From: an uncultured Nocardioides sp.
GTDB taxonomy: Bacteria > Actinomycetota > Actinomycetes > Propionibacteriales > Nocardioidaceae
Length of the DNA stretch: 64,000 nucleotides
Assembly: GCF_947488515.1 (NCBI RefSeq)
Contig: NZ_CANKZF010000003.1
Location: 372,001-436,000, forward strand
Direction: 5' to 3'
Positions 34,379-43,257 of the stretch are shown here, piece after piece. Both the position numbers and the translations under genes were made by a program. Position 1 is the first letter of the stretch. Each line of letters starts with the position of its first letter. The notes beneath the pieces were generated by a model, which worked only from the letters and a program-made list of their open reading frames with translations, was not told the DNA's origin and searched no databases.

Positions 34379-35263
34379 ATGCGTAAGGGCTTTGGCATCG
34401 GCTTGACGGTGCTGGGTGGATTCTTGGTTTCCTTGGCGGTGCTGGCCCAGTTCTGGGCTCCCGGGCAGCTGATGAAGACGCCTCTCGACACCGACAGCAC
34501 GACGCTCCTCGACGGCACCGCCGAGCTGTCCGACGGGGACGGCGGCACGACCTCGTTCCCGGTCAAGGCCTTCAGCGTGACCCACGCCGACTCCGAGCGC
34601 TCCGACTCCGAGGTCATCGTCTTCCAGAACTCCAGCTGCCTGGTCAAGGACGAGGGCGACATCGACGAGTGCGTCAGCGCCGACGACCCGGACGAGCGCC
34701 TCATCTCTGCGAGCACCGACGACTTCGCGACCGACCGTCGCACCGCGATGGCCGTCGACGACCCGAAGTACCTCCCCCCGAGCGCCGAGGCGAAGGAGGG
34801 GCTGGTCAACAAGTGGCCCTTCGAGGCGGAGAAGAAGGACTACCTGTACTGGGACGGCTTCGCCGGCCAGGCCGTCGACGCGGTCTACGAGGGCACCAAC
34901 GAGGTGGACGGCCTCGAGGTCTACACCTACAAGATCTCCGTCTCCGACGCGCCGATCGAGCTGAGCGACGGCGTGCCGGGCACGTACTCCGTCGAGCGTG
35001 AGATCTGGATCGACCCGACCACGGGCGCGATCATCAACCAGACCGAGTCGCAGCAGCGTCTCGACGAGGACGGCAACACCTTCCTGGCGCTGGACTACGG
35101 CTTCACCGACGAGCAGGTCACGGGCAACGCCGACGACGCCAAGTCCAACTCCAGCTCGCTCAACCTGGTGACCAAGACGGTGCCGCTGATCGGCTGGATC
35201 GTCGGCATCCCCGCCCTGATCATCGGCATCGCGCTGCAGGTCATGCGTCGCCGTTCCGCCTGA
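34379..35263 (+). CDS. DUF3068 / PorA-like membrane-anchored protein
   Basis: The 294-residue protein has one membrane helix at each end (about residues 5-28 and 265-290) with a large extracytoplasmic beta-rich domain between them. This layout and segments such as YSVEREIWIDPTTGAIINQTE match DUF3068 (PorA family) proteins of actinobacteria. The domain is acidic. ATG 34379 has a strong GGGAGGA site. It lies directly before a MoxR-DUF58-transglutaminase operon on the same strand, with 31 bases between, so a shared transcript is likely. Porin activity is known only for some family relatives and is not implied here. Confidence 0.85.
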   Translation: MRKGFGIGLTVLGGFLVSLAVLAQFWAPGQLMKTPLDTDSTTLLDGTAELSDGDGGTTSFPVKAFSVTHADSERSDSEVIVFQNSSCLVKDEGDIDECVSADDPDERLISASTDDFATDRRTAMAVDDPKYLPPSAEAKEGLVNKWPFEAEKKDYLYWDGFAGQAVDAVYEGTNEVDGLEVYTYKISVSDAPIELSDGVPGTYSVEREIWIDPTTGAIINQTESQQRLDEDGNTFLALDYGFTDEQVTGNADDAKSNSSSLNLVTKTVPLIGWIVGIPALIIGIALQVMRRRSA

Positions 35264-35294
35264 GACGACCTCGAGAGGCAGTTCCCCGAAACGC

Positions 35295-36272
35295 ATGTCT
35301 GACATCGCGACCGTCCACACCGACGACGTCCGGTGGTACGCCGACACGTTCGGGCGGGTGGTCGACAACGTCGAGTCGGCCGTCCTCGGCAAGCGGCACG
35401 TCGTACGCCTGGCCATGACGTGCCTGGTCTCCGGCGGCCACCTCCTGGTCGAGGACCTGCCCGGCACCGGCAAGACGATGCTGGCGCGCGCGCTGGCGAA
35501 GTCGCTGGACTGCTCGTTCGCGCGGATCCAGTTCACCCCGGACCTGCTGCCCTCGGACGTCACCGGCGTCACGGTCTACGACCAGGCGCACGGCGAGTTC
35601 TCGTTCCACGCCGGCCCGATCTTCCACAGCGTCGTGCTCGCCGACGAGATCAACCGGGCCTCGCCCAAGACGCAGTCGGCGCTGCTCGAGGTGATGGAGG
35701 AGGGACACGTCACCGTCGACGGCCAGACGCACGACGTCGGGCGTCCCTTCATGGTCATCGCCACGCAGAACCCCATCGAGCAGGCGGGCACCTACCAGCT
35801 GCCCGAGGCGCAGCTCGACCGGTTCCTCATGCGCACCAGCGTCGGACACCCCGACGCCGAGTCGACCGAGGCACTCCTCGCGGAGTCGCGGGTCCGTGAC
35901 CGGGCCGCCGGGCTCGGGCCGGTCGTTGCGGCGAGCGAGATCTCCCAGATGACCCAGCTGGCCGACATGGTGCACGTCGACCGGGCCATCATCCGCTACG
36001 TCCGTGAGCTCACCGAGGCGTCGCGGGACGTCCCCGACGTCCGCATCGGCCTGTCCACCCGCGGGTCGCTGGCCTGGATCCGTGCGGCGAAGGCGTGGGC
36101 CCTGGCCGAGGGACGCGGGCACGTCGTGCCCGAGGACGTCGCCACGCTCGCCCACCCCGTGCTGGGCCACCGACTGTTGATGGCACACGGCGCCGTGTTC
36201 GGCGGGGTGACCCCGGACGAGGTCATCGACGGCCTGCTCGCCCAGGTTCCCGTTCCGCGCGATCGAGCGTGA
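35295..36272 (+). CDS. MoxR-family AAA ATPase
   Basis: This 325-residue AAA+ ATPase carries Walker A LPGTGKTM, Walker B VVLADEINRASPKTQ, sensor 1 ATQNPIEQAGTYQLPEAQLDRF (the ATQNP part) and a C-terminal lid. MoxR proteins act as chaperone-like ATPases that help assemble or activate partner complexes, commonly with a DUF58 (von Willebrand-like) protein. The DUF58 gene follows and overlaps the stop as GTGA. The ATG at 35295 gives a typical N-terminus. Confidence 0.94.
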   Translation: MSDIATVHTDDVRWYADTFGRVVDNVESAVLGKRHVVRLAMTCLVSGGHLLVEDLPGTGKTMLARALAKSLDCSFARIQFTPDLLPSDVTGVTVYDQAHGEFSFHAGPIFHSVVLADEINRASPKTQSALLEVMEEGHVTVDGQTHDVGRPFMVIATQNPIEQAGTYQLPEAQLDRFLMRTSVGHPDAESTEALLAESRVRDRAAGLGPVVAASEISQMTQLADMVHVDRAIIRYVRELTEASRDVPDVRIGLSTRGSLAWIRAAKAWALAEGRGHVVPEDVATLAHPVLGHRLLMAHGAVFGGVTPDEVIDGLLAQVPVPRDRA

Positions 36273-37480
36273 GTCCGCGGCCCGCCCCGGCCGCCAGCGG
36301 CACAGTGGCGCGGCTGCTGACGATGGCGGTCGCACCCCTGCGGATGCTCACTCCCCTGGGGCGCAGCGTGCTGCTGACCGGGCTCGCGGTGACGGTGCTC
36401 GCGCTCTGGTTCAACTGGCAGGAGTTCGTCCAGCTCGGTGTGGTCGCCTTCGGCCTGCTGCTCGTCGGCCTGCTCTGGCAGGCCCTGCCCGGCGCGCCGA
36501 CCACCGAGCTGGAGGTCCGGCCGAGCCGGATGGTGGAGGGCGGTGCGACGCCCACCGCCACGCTCCGGGTGAGGTCAGGGGCCACGCCCATGATGTCGCC
36601 CAAGCTCACGGTCCCCGTGGGGCGCCGTGAGGTCAGCCTTCGACTCCCGTTCATGTCGCCGTTCGCGCTCCGCACGGAGACGGTGCCGCTGCCGCCGATG
36701 CCGCGGGGTGTGCACACCGTCGGACCCGTGGCCTACGAGAAGACCGACCCGGTGGGCCTGGTGAGCCGGCGGTTCACCTCCGGGACGGCTGTCGAGCTCT
36801 TCGTCGCCCCTCGCGTCACCGAGCTGTCGCTCTTCGCGGGTGGGCTCACCAACGACCTCGACGGGGCGACCAGCCAGCAGCTGTCGATGAGTGACCTGGC
36901 CTTCCACGCGCTGCGCGAGTACGTCCCCGGCGACGACCTGCGGCACGTGCACTGGCGCTCGTCGGCCAAGGCGGGCCAGCTGCTGGTGCGGCAGTACCAC
37001 GAGACCCGTCGCGGTCACGTGACGATCCTCGTCGACGACCACCGCGACTCCTACCGCCGGTTGCGCGACTTCGAGCTCGCGGTGTCGGTGGCGGCCTCGA
37101 TCGCGCTCCGTGCCGTGCGCGACGACTTCGACACCGACCTGCGCTGCGGGCCGCACGAGGCCCGCGGGCGGAGCGCCGAGGCCGTGACCGACGCCGCCTG
37201 CCGGTTCGTGGCGGAGGGTCGGGACGACTACCTCCGTCGGGCCGCCGACGCGGCCGGCGCGGTGACGGGCACGGGGCTGGTCGTGCAGGTGACCGGGTCG
37301 GCGCGCGACAGCGTGGAGCTCGACTCCGCCGCCCGAGGCTTCGACCAGGCGGCCGACTGGCTGGTGGTGCGGGCCGACAGCGAGGGTGAGGCGCGGGTGA
37401 CGGACTCGCCGCGCGTGCGCGAGCTCGTCGTCCCCGAGCTCTCGCGCCTGCGTGAGCTCCTGGCGAGGAGCCTGCGATGA
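36269..37480 (+). CDS. DUF58 domain protein, membrane anchored
   Basis: This 403-residue protein has two hydrophobic N-terminal helices (about 30-70) and a cytoplasmic or membrane-proximal von Willebrand A-like DUF58 domain. The signature RALREYVPGDDLRHVHW-type motif is present here as LREYVPGDDLRHVHWRSSAK, followed by LVRQYHETR. DUF58 proteins work with MoxR ATPases. The GTG start overlaps the MoxR stop and the gene ends in ATGA with the next one, which shows tight coupling of the three. Confidence 0.9.
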   Translation: MSPRPAPAASGTVARLLTMAVAPLRMLTPLGRSVLLTGLAVTVLALWFNWQEFVQLGVVAFGLLLVGLLWQALPGAPTTELEVRPSRMVEGGATPTATLRVRSGATPMMSPKLTVPVGRREVSLRLPFMSPFALRTETVPLPPMPRGVHTVGPVAYEKTDPVGLVSRRFTSGTAVELFVAPRVTELSLFAGGLTNDLDGATSQQLSMSDLAFHALREYVPGDDLRHVHWRSSAKAGQLLVRQYHETRRGHVTILVDDHRDSYRRLRDFELAVSVAASIALRAVRDDFDTDLRCGPHEARGRSAEAVTDAACRFVAEGRDDYLRRAADAAGAVTGTGLVVQVTGSARDSVELDSAARGFDQAADWLVVRADSEGEARVTDSPRVRELVVPELSRLRELLARSLR

Positions 37481-39720
37481 GCGGGGCGCGAGCCAGGGAG
37501 CGAGACGTCCGCCGGGGCGCGGTCGTCGACTGCGTCGTGGTCCTCACGACGATCGCGATGGTCCTGACGCTGCTCGACGAGAGCTTCTGGTCGCGTGACT
37601 ACCTGGTGGCCGGTCTGGTCCCCGTCGTCGTGCTGCTCGCTCTCGCCTGGTGGCTGCGCCGCTTCCAGGACGGCGTGTGGATCTACTCCGTCGTCGCGCT
37701 CCTCGCCTACGCCCCGCTCGGCGCCCTGGCCGCGCTCCGACGTCCGGGCCCGTGGATCGCGCCGACCGTCGACACGATGAGCCGCGTGCTCGGCGACACG
37801 TTCAGCGCACCGCGGCTGTTCGTCAGCACGCTCCCGCCGGTGGAGGCGTCCGGGACCCTGATGCTGCTGCCCTACGCCATCGGGTTCGCAGCCGCGGCGC
37901 CTGCCGCCTGGTTGGCTCTCGCCACCCCGCGGCCGATGGCTCCGGCGGTGCCGATCATCGCTGCCCTCGGGGCGACCATCCCGGTGGCCGTGCTCGTGCC
38001 CGACCACTACATCGCCCGCGGCGCGGTCTTCAGCATCGTGCTCCTCGCGTGGGTCGCCAGCCGCGCCCGCCGCGCGGAGTCGCTCGCGGTGGCCAGGCGC
38101 GGCAGCCTCCTCGTGACTGCCGCGGCGGTGGCGGTCGTCGCGGTCGTCTCGAGCACGGCGAGCCTGCTGGTGCCCGACGACGACCAGACCGAACGGGTCC
38201 GGCTGGACCCGGCGGGCAACACCCAGGTGGTGTCGGACGCAGCGGACACGATCATCCCGAGCGGCGCCGCACGGACCCAGCTGTTCCGGGTCGCGGGCGC
38301 CCCCGACGGCGCGCGGATGCGCTTCGGCACCCTCGACCTGTACGACGGCGAGGCGTGGGTGCCCGCCGAGGAGTCCCCGGGTGCGGGCCCCGCCGGCACG
38401 TTCCGGCGCCTTGGCAGGGAGGTGGAGGCACTGCGCGAGGGTCCGGAGGTGGCGGTGCGGGTACGCATCTCCCCGGGCTACGTGAGCGACTGGCTGCCCC
38501 TGCTCGGCGACCTTACCGGGCTCGACCTGGACTACCGCGACGGACGCACCCAGCTCGACGAGGTCCGCTACAACCAGGCGACCGGGAGCGCGGTGGTCGT
38601 CGGGGGAGTCGACCCGCGCGACGACTACACCTTCACGGCGGTGCTGCCACCGGACTCCCTCGGCGACGGCGCCACCATGACCGCGACCGACGATCAGCGC
38701 CAGCCCGACGGTGCCTTCCTCGACCAGTTCCTCGTCCCGTTCGACCGGGCGGAGCTGGAGCCGCTGGATCGCGTGCTGCTGCTCGCGCGCTACCTGCGGC
38801 AGAACGGTGAGGTGCGGGTGACGGGTGGCTCGTCGCAGAAGCCCGTCGACCTCGGGCTGCGACTCCTGGGCGCGGACCGCATCGCCGCCACGCCGTTCCA
38901 GTACTCCGCCGTCACGGCGCTGGGCGCGTCCCGGCTGGGTGTCCCCGCCCGCGTGGTGGTGGGCGCCGAGCCCGGCCGCCGCGGCGTCGTCACCCAGGGA
39001 GACGTGGTGTCCTGGGTGGAGCTGCAGTTCGCCGACGGGACGTGGCGCACGCTCGAGCCGGACCGCTACACCGGGGTCCACCCCTACTCCGAGGACGAGT
39101 CCGACGACGACCGGCTCGGCGCCCCGGGATGGGTGAAGGACGAGCTCGAGCTGGACGAGGACGAGATCAAGATCCCCAAGGGAGCCGACATCGAGCTCTC
39201 CCCGGACGCTGTCATCGAGGACGAGTCCGACCCGTGGTCGGTGGTGGCCCTCGGGGCTGCCGGCCTCGTGGGTCTCGCGCTCCTGGCGCTGCTGGCCGTG
39301 CCCGGCGCGAAGGCACTGCGCCGCTCGCGACGCCGTCGTACGTCGTCGTGGTCCGGCCTCTACGTCAACGGCTGGCAGGAGGTGCTCGACGCGGCCCTCG
39401 ACCTCGGCACGCCGGTCCCGGACGGCTGGAGCCGTCTCGCGCAGGCGACGAGCCTGGGGGTCGGGCGCAGCCTCGCCCAGCAGGCGGACGCCGCCGTCTT
39501 CGCACCCGTCGCCCCGCCGGCCGAGGAGGGTCGGGAGTTCTGGGACGCGTGCCAGCAGGTGCGGAGCGACCTGGTGACGACGGCCGGTCGGCGCCGTCGG
39601 GTCTGGTCGTCCTTCAACCCGTCGTCGCTCATGGCCGGCTGGGCCCGCGGGCGTCGGTCAGCCCAGCAGGTGCGCCACGAAGATCGCGGTGCCCGGCGTC
39701 AACAGGCCGCGGGTGCGTGA
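37477..39720 (+). CDS. Transglutaminase-like membrane protein with a degenerate active site
   Basis: The 747-residue protein follows the plan of DUF3488/transglutaminase-core proteins. It has five to seven N-terminal helices, a large extracytoplasmic region with the transglutaminase-like fold (about residues 430-545) and one late helix near 590. The fold is recognised from SRLGVPARVVVG and VVSWVELQFADGTWRTLEPD. The catalytic Cys, His and Asp of active family members seem absent: the cysteine position holds proline (ATPFQYSAV) and the histidine of HAWVEV is replaced (VSWVEL). It is the last gene of the MoxR-DUF58 set. The 3' end overlaps the next gene, on the other strand, by 63 bases. Confidence 0.82.
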   Translation: MSGARARERDVRRGAVVDCVVVLTTIAMVLTLLDESFWSRDYLVAGLVPVVVLLALAWWLRRFQDGVWIYSVVALLAYAPLGALAALRRPGPWIAPTVDTMSRVLGDTFSAPRLFVSTLPPVEASGTLMLLPYAIGFAAAAPAAWLALATPRPMAPAVPIIAALGATIPVAVLVPDHYIARGAVFSIVLLAWVASRARRAESLAVARRGSLLVTAAAVAVVAVVSSTASLLVPDDDQTERVRLDPAGNTQVVSDAADTIIPSGAARTQLFRVAGAPDGARMRFGTLDLYDGEAWVPAEESPGAGPAGTFRRLGREVEALREGPEVAVRVRISPGYVSDWLPLLGDLTGLDLDYRDGRTQLDEVRYNQATGSAVVVGGVDPRDDYTFTAVLPPDSLGDGATMTATDDQRQPDGAFLDQFLVPFDRAELEPLDRVLLLARYLRQNGEVRVTGGSSQKPVDLGLRLLGADRIAATPFQYSAVTALGASRLGVPARVVVGAEPGRRGVVTQGDVVSWVELQFADGTWRTLEPDRYTGVHPYSEDESDDDRLGAPGWVKDELELDEDEIKIPKGADIELSPDAVIEDESDPWSVVALGAAGLVGLALLALLAVPGAKALRRSRRRRTSSWSGLYVNGWQEVLDAALDLGTPVPDGWSRLAQATSLGVGRSLAQQADAAVFAPVAPPAEEGREFWDACQQVRSDLVTTAGRRRRVWSSFNPSSLMAGWARGRRSAQQVRHEDRGARRQQAAGA

Positions 39721-40476
39721 CCAGCCGCCCCACACCCGGTCGTGCTGCTCGGGCCACTCTGGCTCGACGAGGTCGACCAGCCTGAAGTCAGACGCCGCGA
39801 GGAGACGCACCCAGTCGCCGAGCGTGCGGTGGTGCTCGACGTAGGCGACCACGCCGCTCGCGTCGTCGACCTCCACGTAGGGCGTTCGGTCCCAGTAGGA
39901 CTGCGTCGCCGTGAGGCCGGGCTCGCCCGGGTCGTCGGGGAACATCCAGCGCGTCGGGTGGGTGATCGAGAAGGCGAAGCGGCCTCGCGGGCGCAGCACG
40001 CGGGCCACCTCGGCGACCGCCACGTCGATGTCGCTGACGAACTGCAGGGCGCCGAAGGAGCAGAAGACGACGTCGAAGCTGTCGGCCGCGAAGGGCAGCG
40101 CGGTGGCGGTGCCACGGACGGACGGCACGGCGACACCCGTCTCCTCGTCGAGCCGCAGCGAGTGCTGCAGCTGACGGTGGGACAGGTCGAGGCCGAACCC
40201 GCGGCCGCCGTGCGTGCGCACCCAGCGCGAGCACTGGCCGGCGCCGCTGCCCACCTCGAGCACGTCGAGGCCGGTCACGTCGCCGAGGACCCCGAGCTCG
40301 TCCTCGGTGTGGCCCTCGGGCCCCCACACGAAGCCGGCGTCACCGAGGAACGCCCCGTGGGTGGCCTGGTACTCGTCGGCGTAGCGGTCCCAGTCGGGTC
40401 CGTTGGCGCTGCGCGACTCGCGCTCGGAGACGGGACGCCGCTCGACCCGCACGGACTGCGGCAGGTGATCCTCCAC
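39658..40476 (-). CDS. Class I SAM-dependent methyltransferase
   Basis: This 272-residue protein has the Methyltransf_11/25 fold. Motif I is DVLEVGSGAGQCSRWV, and further motifs are GTATALPFAADSFDVVFCSFG and EVARVLRPRGRFAFSI. The substrate is unknown. The assigned start is GTG 40476. A later start is possible, since the first 25 residues are not conserved-looking. It is convergent with the transglutaminase-like gene and overlaps it by 63 bases. It is divergent from the phosphotransferase gene across 64 bases. Confidence 0.9.
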   Translation of the reverse strand: MEDHLPQSVRVERRPVSERESRSANGPDWDRYADEYQATHGAFLGDAGFVWGPEGHTEDELGVLGDVTGLDVLEVGSGAGQCSRWVRTHGGRGFGLDLSHRQLQHSLRLDEETGVAVPSVRGTATALPFAADSFDVVFCSFGALQFVSDIDVAVAEVARVLRPRGRFAFSITHPTRWMFPDDPGEPGLTATQSYWDRTPYVEVDDASGVVAYVEHHRTLGDWVRLLAASDFRLVDLVEPEWPEQHDRVWGGWSRTRGLLTPGTAIFVAHLLG

Positions 40477-40540
40477 GCCCGGAGCGTACTTCCCGGCCGG
40501 GGGGCCACAGCCACGGTGCCCCGTGGCACCATGCGAGGCG

Positions 40541-41443
40541 ATGAGCGAGCTGGGGACGGTGCTGCTGCCGCTGGAGGGCGGCCACTCGGGGCGGACCTTC
40601 GTCGGGGAGGTCGCCGGCGAGCGTGCCGTCGTACGGCTCTACCCGCCCGGTGACCCCCGCGGGGACGCCGCACCCGAGGTGGACCAGGCCGTGCTGCGGC
40701 TCGTGCGCGGGCTCCTGCCCGTCCCGGACGTCCTCGAGGTCCGGCACGCGGATGTGGCGGCCGGCCGGCCCGGGCTGCTGGTGACGTCGTGGCTCCCGGG
40801 GGAGCGCGGCGACCTCGTCGTGGCGCGCCTCTCCGCCACCGGTGACGCCGACGGGCTCACTCGGCTCGGGGCGAGCACCGGGGCGGTCGCCGCCGCGCTC
40901 GCGGGGATGCCGATGCTGCGACCGGGGCCTTTCGTCGACGCGGAGCTGACCGTCGGCGCCTTCCCCGGCGGCGGCCTGGACGACTGGGTCGCCTCCCGCC
41001 TGGCGCACTGGCCCGAGTCCGGGCGCACGGCGCTGGCGGAGGTGGCCCGGCACGCGCAGGACCTGCTCGACACGCAGCGGCGGACCTGCCTGGTGCACAG
41101 CGACCTGAACCCGAAGAACCTGCTCGTCGACCCCGACACCCTCGAGGTGACCGGCGTGCTCGACTGGGAGTTCGCGCACGCGGGGCACCCGTGGACCGAC
41201 CTCGGCAACCTGCTGCGCTTCGAGCGGGCCCCGTCCTACGTGGCGGGCGTCCTCGAGGCCTGGTCGACCCGGCACGGGGGAGCGGTCGCCGAGCTGCTCG
41301 ACGGGGCTCGGGCGGCCGACCTCTGGGCGCTCGTGGACCTCGCCTCGCGCGAACGGGACGACCCCGTGGCCGACCGGGCCGCGACGCTCCTCAGGGCCGT
41401 CGCGCAGGCCGGCGACGTGCACGCCTGGCCCGTCACGTCGTAG
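40541..41443 (+). CDS. Aminoglycoside phosphotransferase-like kinase (APH family)
   Basis: This 300-residue protein has the APH/choline-kinase fold. The catalytic loop is LVHSDLNPKNLLVD, with the HSD-x4-N pattern, and the metal-binding DFG-like segment is VLDWEFAHAGHPWTDLGNL. The N-terminal glycine loop is LEGGHSGRTF. Family members phosphorylate small molecules, including antibiotics, choline or fructosamines. The substrate cannot be read here, and resistance should not be assumed. ATG 40541 was chosen over an in-frame GTG at 40523 because it is an ATG close to a GAGGCG stretch, but either is possible. Confidence 0.85.
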   Translation: MSELGTVLLPLEGGHSGRTFVGEVAGERAVVRLYPPGDPRGDAAPEVDQAVLRLVRGLLPVPDVLEVRHADVAAGRPGLLVTSWLPGERGDLVVARLSATGDADGLTRLGASTGAVAAALAGMPMLRPGPFVDAELTVGAFPGGGLDDWVASRLAHWPESGRTALAEVARHAQDLLDTQRRTCLVHSDLNPKNLLVDPDTLEVTGVLDWEFAHAGHPWTDLGNLLRFERAPSYVAGVLEAWSTRHGGAVAELLDGARAADLWALVDLASRERDDPVADRAATLLRAVAQAGDVHAWPVTS

Positions 41444-41504
41444 GGCCGGTCTGAGCGTGGACTGAGCGTGACCCGCCGGTTGGACGCGAGGTGTCGCGCG
41501 CGCG

Positions 41505-41510
41505 TAGGCT
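41505..41510 (+). promoter_or_regulatory. Candidate rpsA promoter (-10 box)
   Basis: TAGGCT is preceded 19 bases upstream by TTGGAC (41480-41485), a fair -35 match. The predicted transcript has a leader of about 145 bases before ATG 41662, long enough to hold an S1-binding autoregulatory site. No riboswitch motif is recognised in it. Two copies of CTGAGCGTG lie just upstream at about 41451-41469. Confidence 0.5.
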
Positions 41511-41661
41511 TGCGAGTTGCGCCAGCAGTCTGCCCGGCTTCCATACCGAGCGAACCCGGGCTCGCCGTGTCACCGCGCGTGATCACTCACCGTCGTGACC
41601 AGTGAAACAGACAGCTGCACGCGTCCGTACGACTCCATCCATCCAAGGAATCTTCTTCCAT

Positions 41662-43146
41662 ATGACGAGCACGCTCTCCACTCTTCCGGACTACGACGCC
41701 CCTCAGGTGGCTGTCAACGACATCGGGTCCGAAGAGGACTTCCTCGCGGCAATCGACGCGACGATCAAGTACTTCAACGACGGCGACATCGTCGACGGCA
41801 CCATCGTCAAGGTGGACCGCGACGAGGTCCTCCTCGACATCGGCTACAAGACCGAGGGCGTCATCCCCTCGCGCGAGCTGTCGATCAAGCACGACGTCGA
41901 CCCCAACGAGGTCGTCTCCGTCGGCGACAAGGTCGAGGCCCTCGTCCTCCAGAAGGAGGACAAGGAAGGCCGTCTGATCCTGTCCAAGAAGCGTGCTCAG
42001 TACGAGCGTGCCTGGGGCACCATCGAGCAGGTCAAGGAGGAGGACGGCGTCGTCGAGGGCACCGTCATCGAGGTCGTCAAGGGCGGCCTCATCCTCGACA
42101 TCGGCCTCCGCGGCTTCCTCCCCGCCTCGCTGGTGGAGATGCGTCGCGTCCGCGACCTGCAGCCCTACGTCGGCCAGACGCTCGAGGCGAAGATCATCGA
42201 GCTCGACAAGAACCGCAACAACGTGGTCCTGTCCCGCCGCGCCTGGCTCGAGCAGACCCAGTCCGAGGTTCGCCACGGCTTCCTGACCCAGCTCCAGAAG
42301 GGCCAGATCCGCAAGGGCGTCGTCTCCTCGATCGTCAACTTCGGTGCGTTCGTGGACCTCGGCGGCGTCGACGGCCTCGTGCACGTCTCGGAGCTGTCCT
42401 GGAAGCACATCGACCACCCGTCCGAGGTCGTCGCCGTGGGCGACGAGGTCACCGTCGAGGTCCTCGACGTGGACATGGACCGCGAGCGTGTCTCCCTGTC
42501 GCTGAAGGCGACGCAGGAGGACCCGTGGCAGCACTTCGCCCGCACCCACCAGATCGGCCAGATCGTGCCGGGCAAGGTCACCAAGCTGGTGCCCTTCGGC
42601 TCGTTCGTTCGCGTCGAGGAGGGCATCGAGGGCCTGGTGCACATCTCCGAGCTCGCCGAGCGTCACGTCGAGATCCCCGAGCAGGTCGTCCAGGTCAACG
42701 ACGACGTCATGGTCAAGATCATCGACATCGACCTCGAGCGTCGCCGGATCTCGCTGTCGCTCAAGCAGGCCAACGAGACCGCTGCCGCCGCCGACGTGGA
42801 GGAGTTCGACCCCACGCTCTACGGCATGACCGCGACCTACGACGAGCAGGGCAACTACGTCTACCCCGAGGGCTTCGACCCCGAGACGGGCGAGTGGCTC
42901 GAGGGCTTCGACGAGCAGCGTGCGGTCTGGGAGGACCAGTACGCCAAGGCGCACGCTCGCTGGGAGCAGCACGTCAAGCAGCAGGCCGACGCGAAGGTCG
43001 CCGAGGCCGAGGCCGGCGAGGCCACCTCGTACTCCTCCGGTGGCGACGACACCGAGGGCGAGACCGGTGGCGACACCGGCGGTTCGCTGGCGTCCGACGA
43101 GGCGCTCCAGGCGCTCCGCGAGAAGCTCACGGGCGGCCAGGCCTGA
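41662..43146 (+). CDS. rpsA: 30S ribosomal protein S1
   Basis: S1 helps the 30S subunit bind messenger RNA. The 494-residue protein has four S1 RNA-binding domains (about residues 35-105, 122-188, 207-277 and 292-364), the usual number in actinobacteria. Motifs such as GAFVDLGGVDGLVHVSEL and GSFVRVEEGIEGLVHISEL are clear. The C-terminus has an acidic, serine- and glycine-rich tail. ATG 41662 begins TSTLSTLPDYD, the common N-terminus. An upstream in-frame ATG gives an unconserved extension. A strong hairpin lies 25 bases after the stop. Confidence 0.97.
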   Translation: MTSTLSTLPDYDAPQVAVNDIGSEEDFLAAIDATIKYFNDGDIVDGTIVKVDRDEVLLDIGYKTEGVIPSRELSIKHDVDPNEVVSVGDKVEALVLQKEDKEGRLILSKKRAQYERAWGTIEQVKEEDGVVEGTVIEVVKGGLILDIGLRGFLPASLVEMRRVRDLQPYVGQTLEAKIIELDKNRNNVVLSRRAWLEQTQSEVRHGFLTQLQKGQIRKGVVSSIVNFGAFVDLGGVDGLVHVSELSWKHIDHPSEVVAVGDEVTVEVLDVDMDRERVSLSLKATQEDPWQHFARTHQIGQIVPGKVTKLVPFGSFVRVEEGIEGLVHISELAERHVEIPEQVVQVNDDVMVKIIDIDLERRRISLSLKQANETAAAADVEEFDPTLYGMTATYDEQGNYVYPEGFDPETGEWLEGFDEQRAVWEDQYAKAHARWEQHVKQQADAKVAEAEAGEATSYSSGGDDTEGETGGDTGGSLASDEALQALREKLTGGQA

Positions 43147-43170
43147 TCGGCTGACCACCACGCACGACAC

Positions 43171-43202
43171 GACGGCCCGCCGGGGAGACCCGGCGGGCCG
43201 TC
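43171..43202 (+). terminator. rpsA terminator hairpin
   Basis: GACGGCCCGCCGGG and CCCGGCGGGCCGTC form a perfect 14-bp stem with a GAGA loop, 25 bases after the rpsA stop. A mixed TCG-rich stretch follows rather than a T tract. Confidence 0.8.
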
Positions 43203-43257
43203 GTCGTCTCCGGACGTGCGTGGTCAGCACCAGGTCCGGTCCGCTACAACTGGGCCC

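Noticed and set aside
40541..41443. Calling the APH-fold gene an antibiotic resistance gene
   Set aside because: The fold is shared by kinases for many small molecules, and nothing in the context, such as a mobile element or resistance neighbour, supports resistance.
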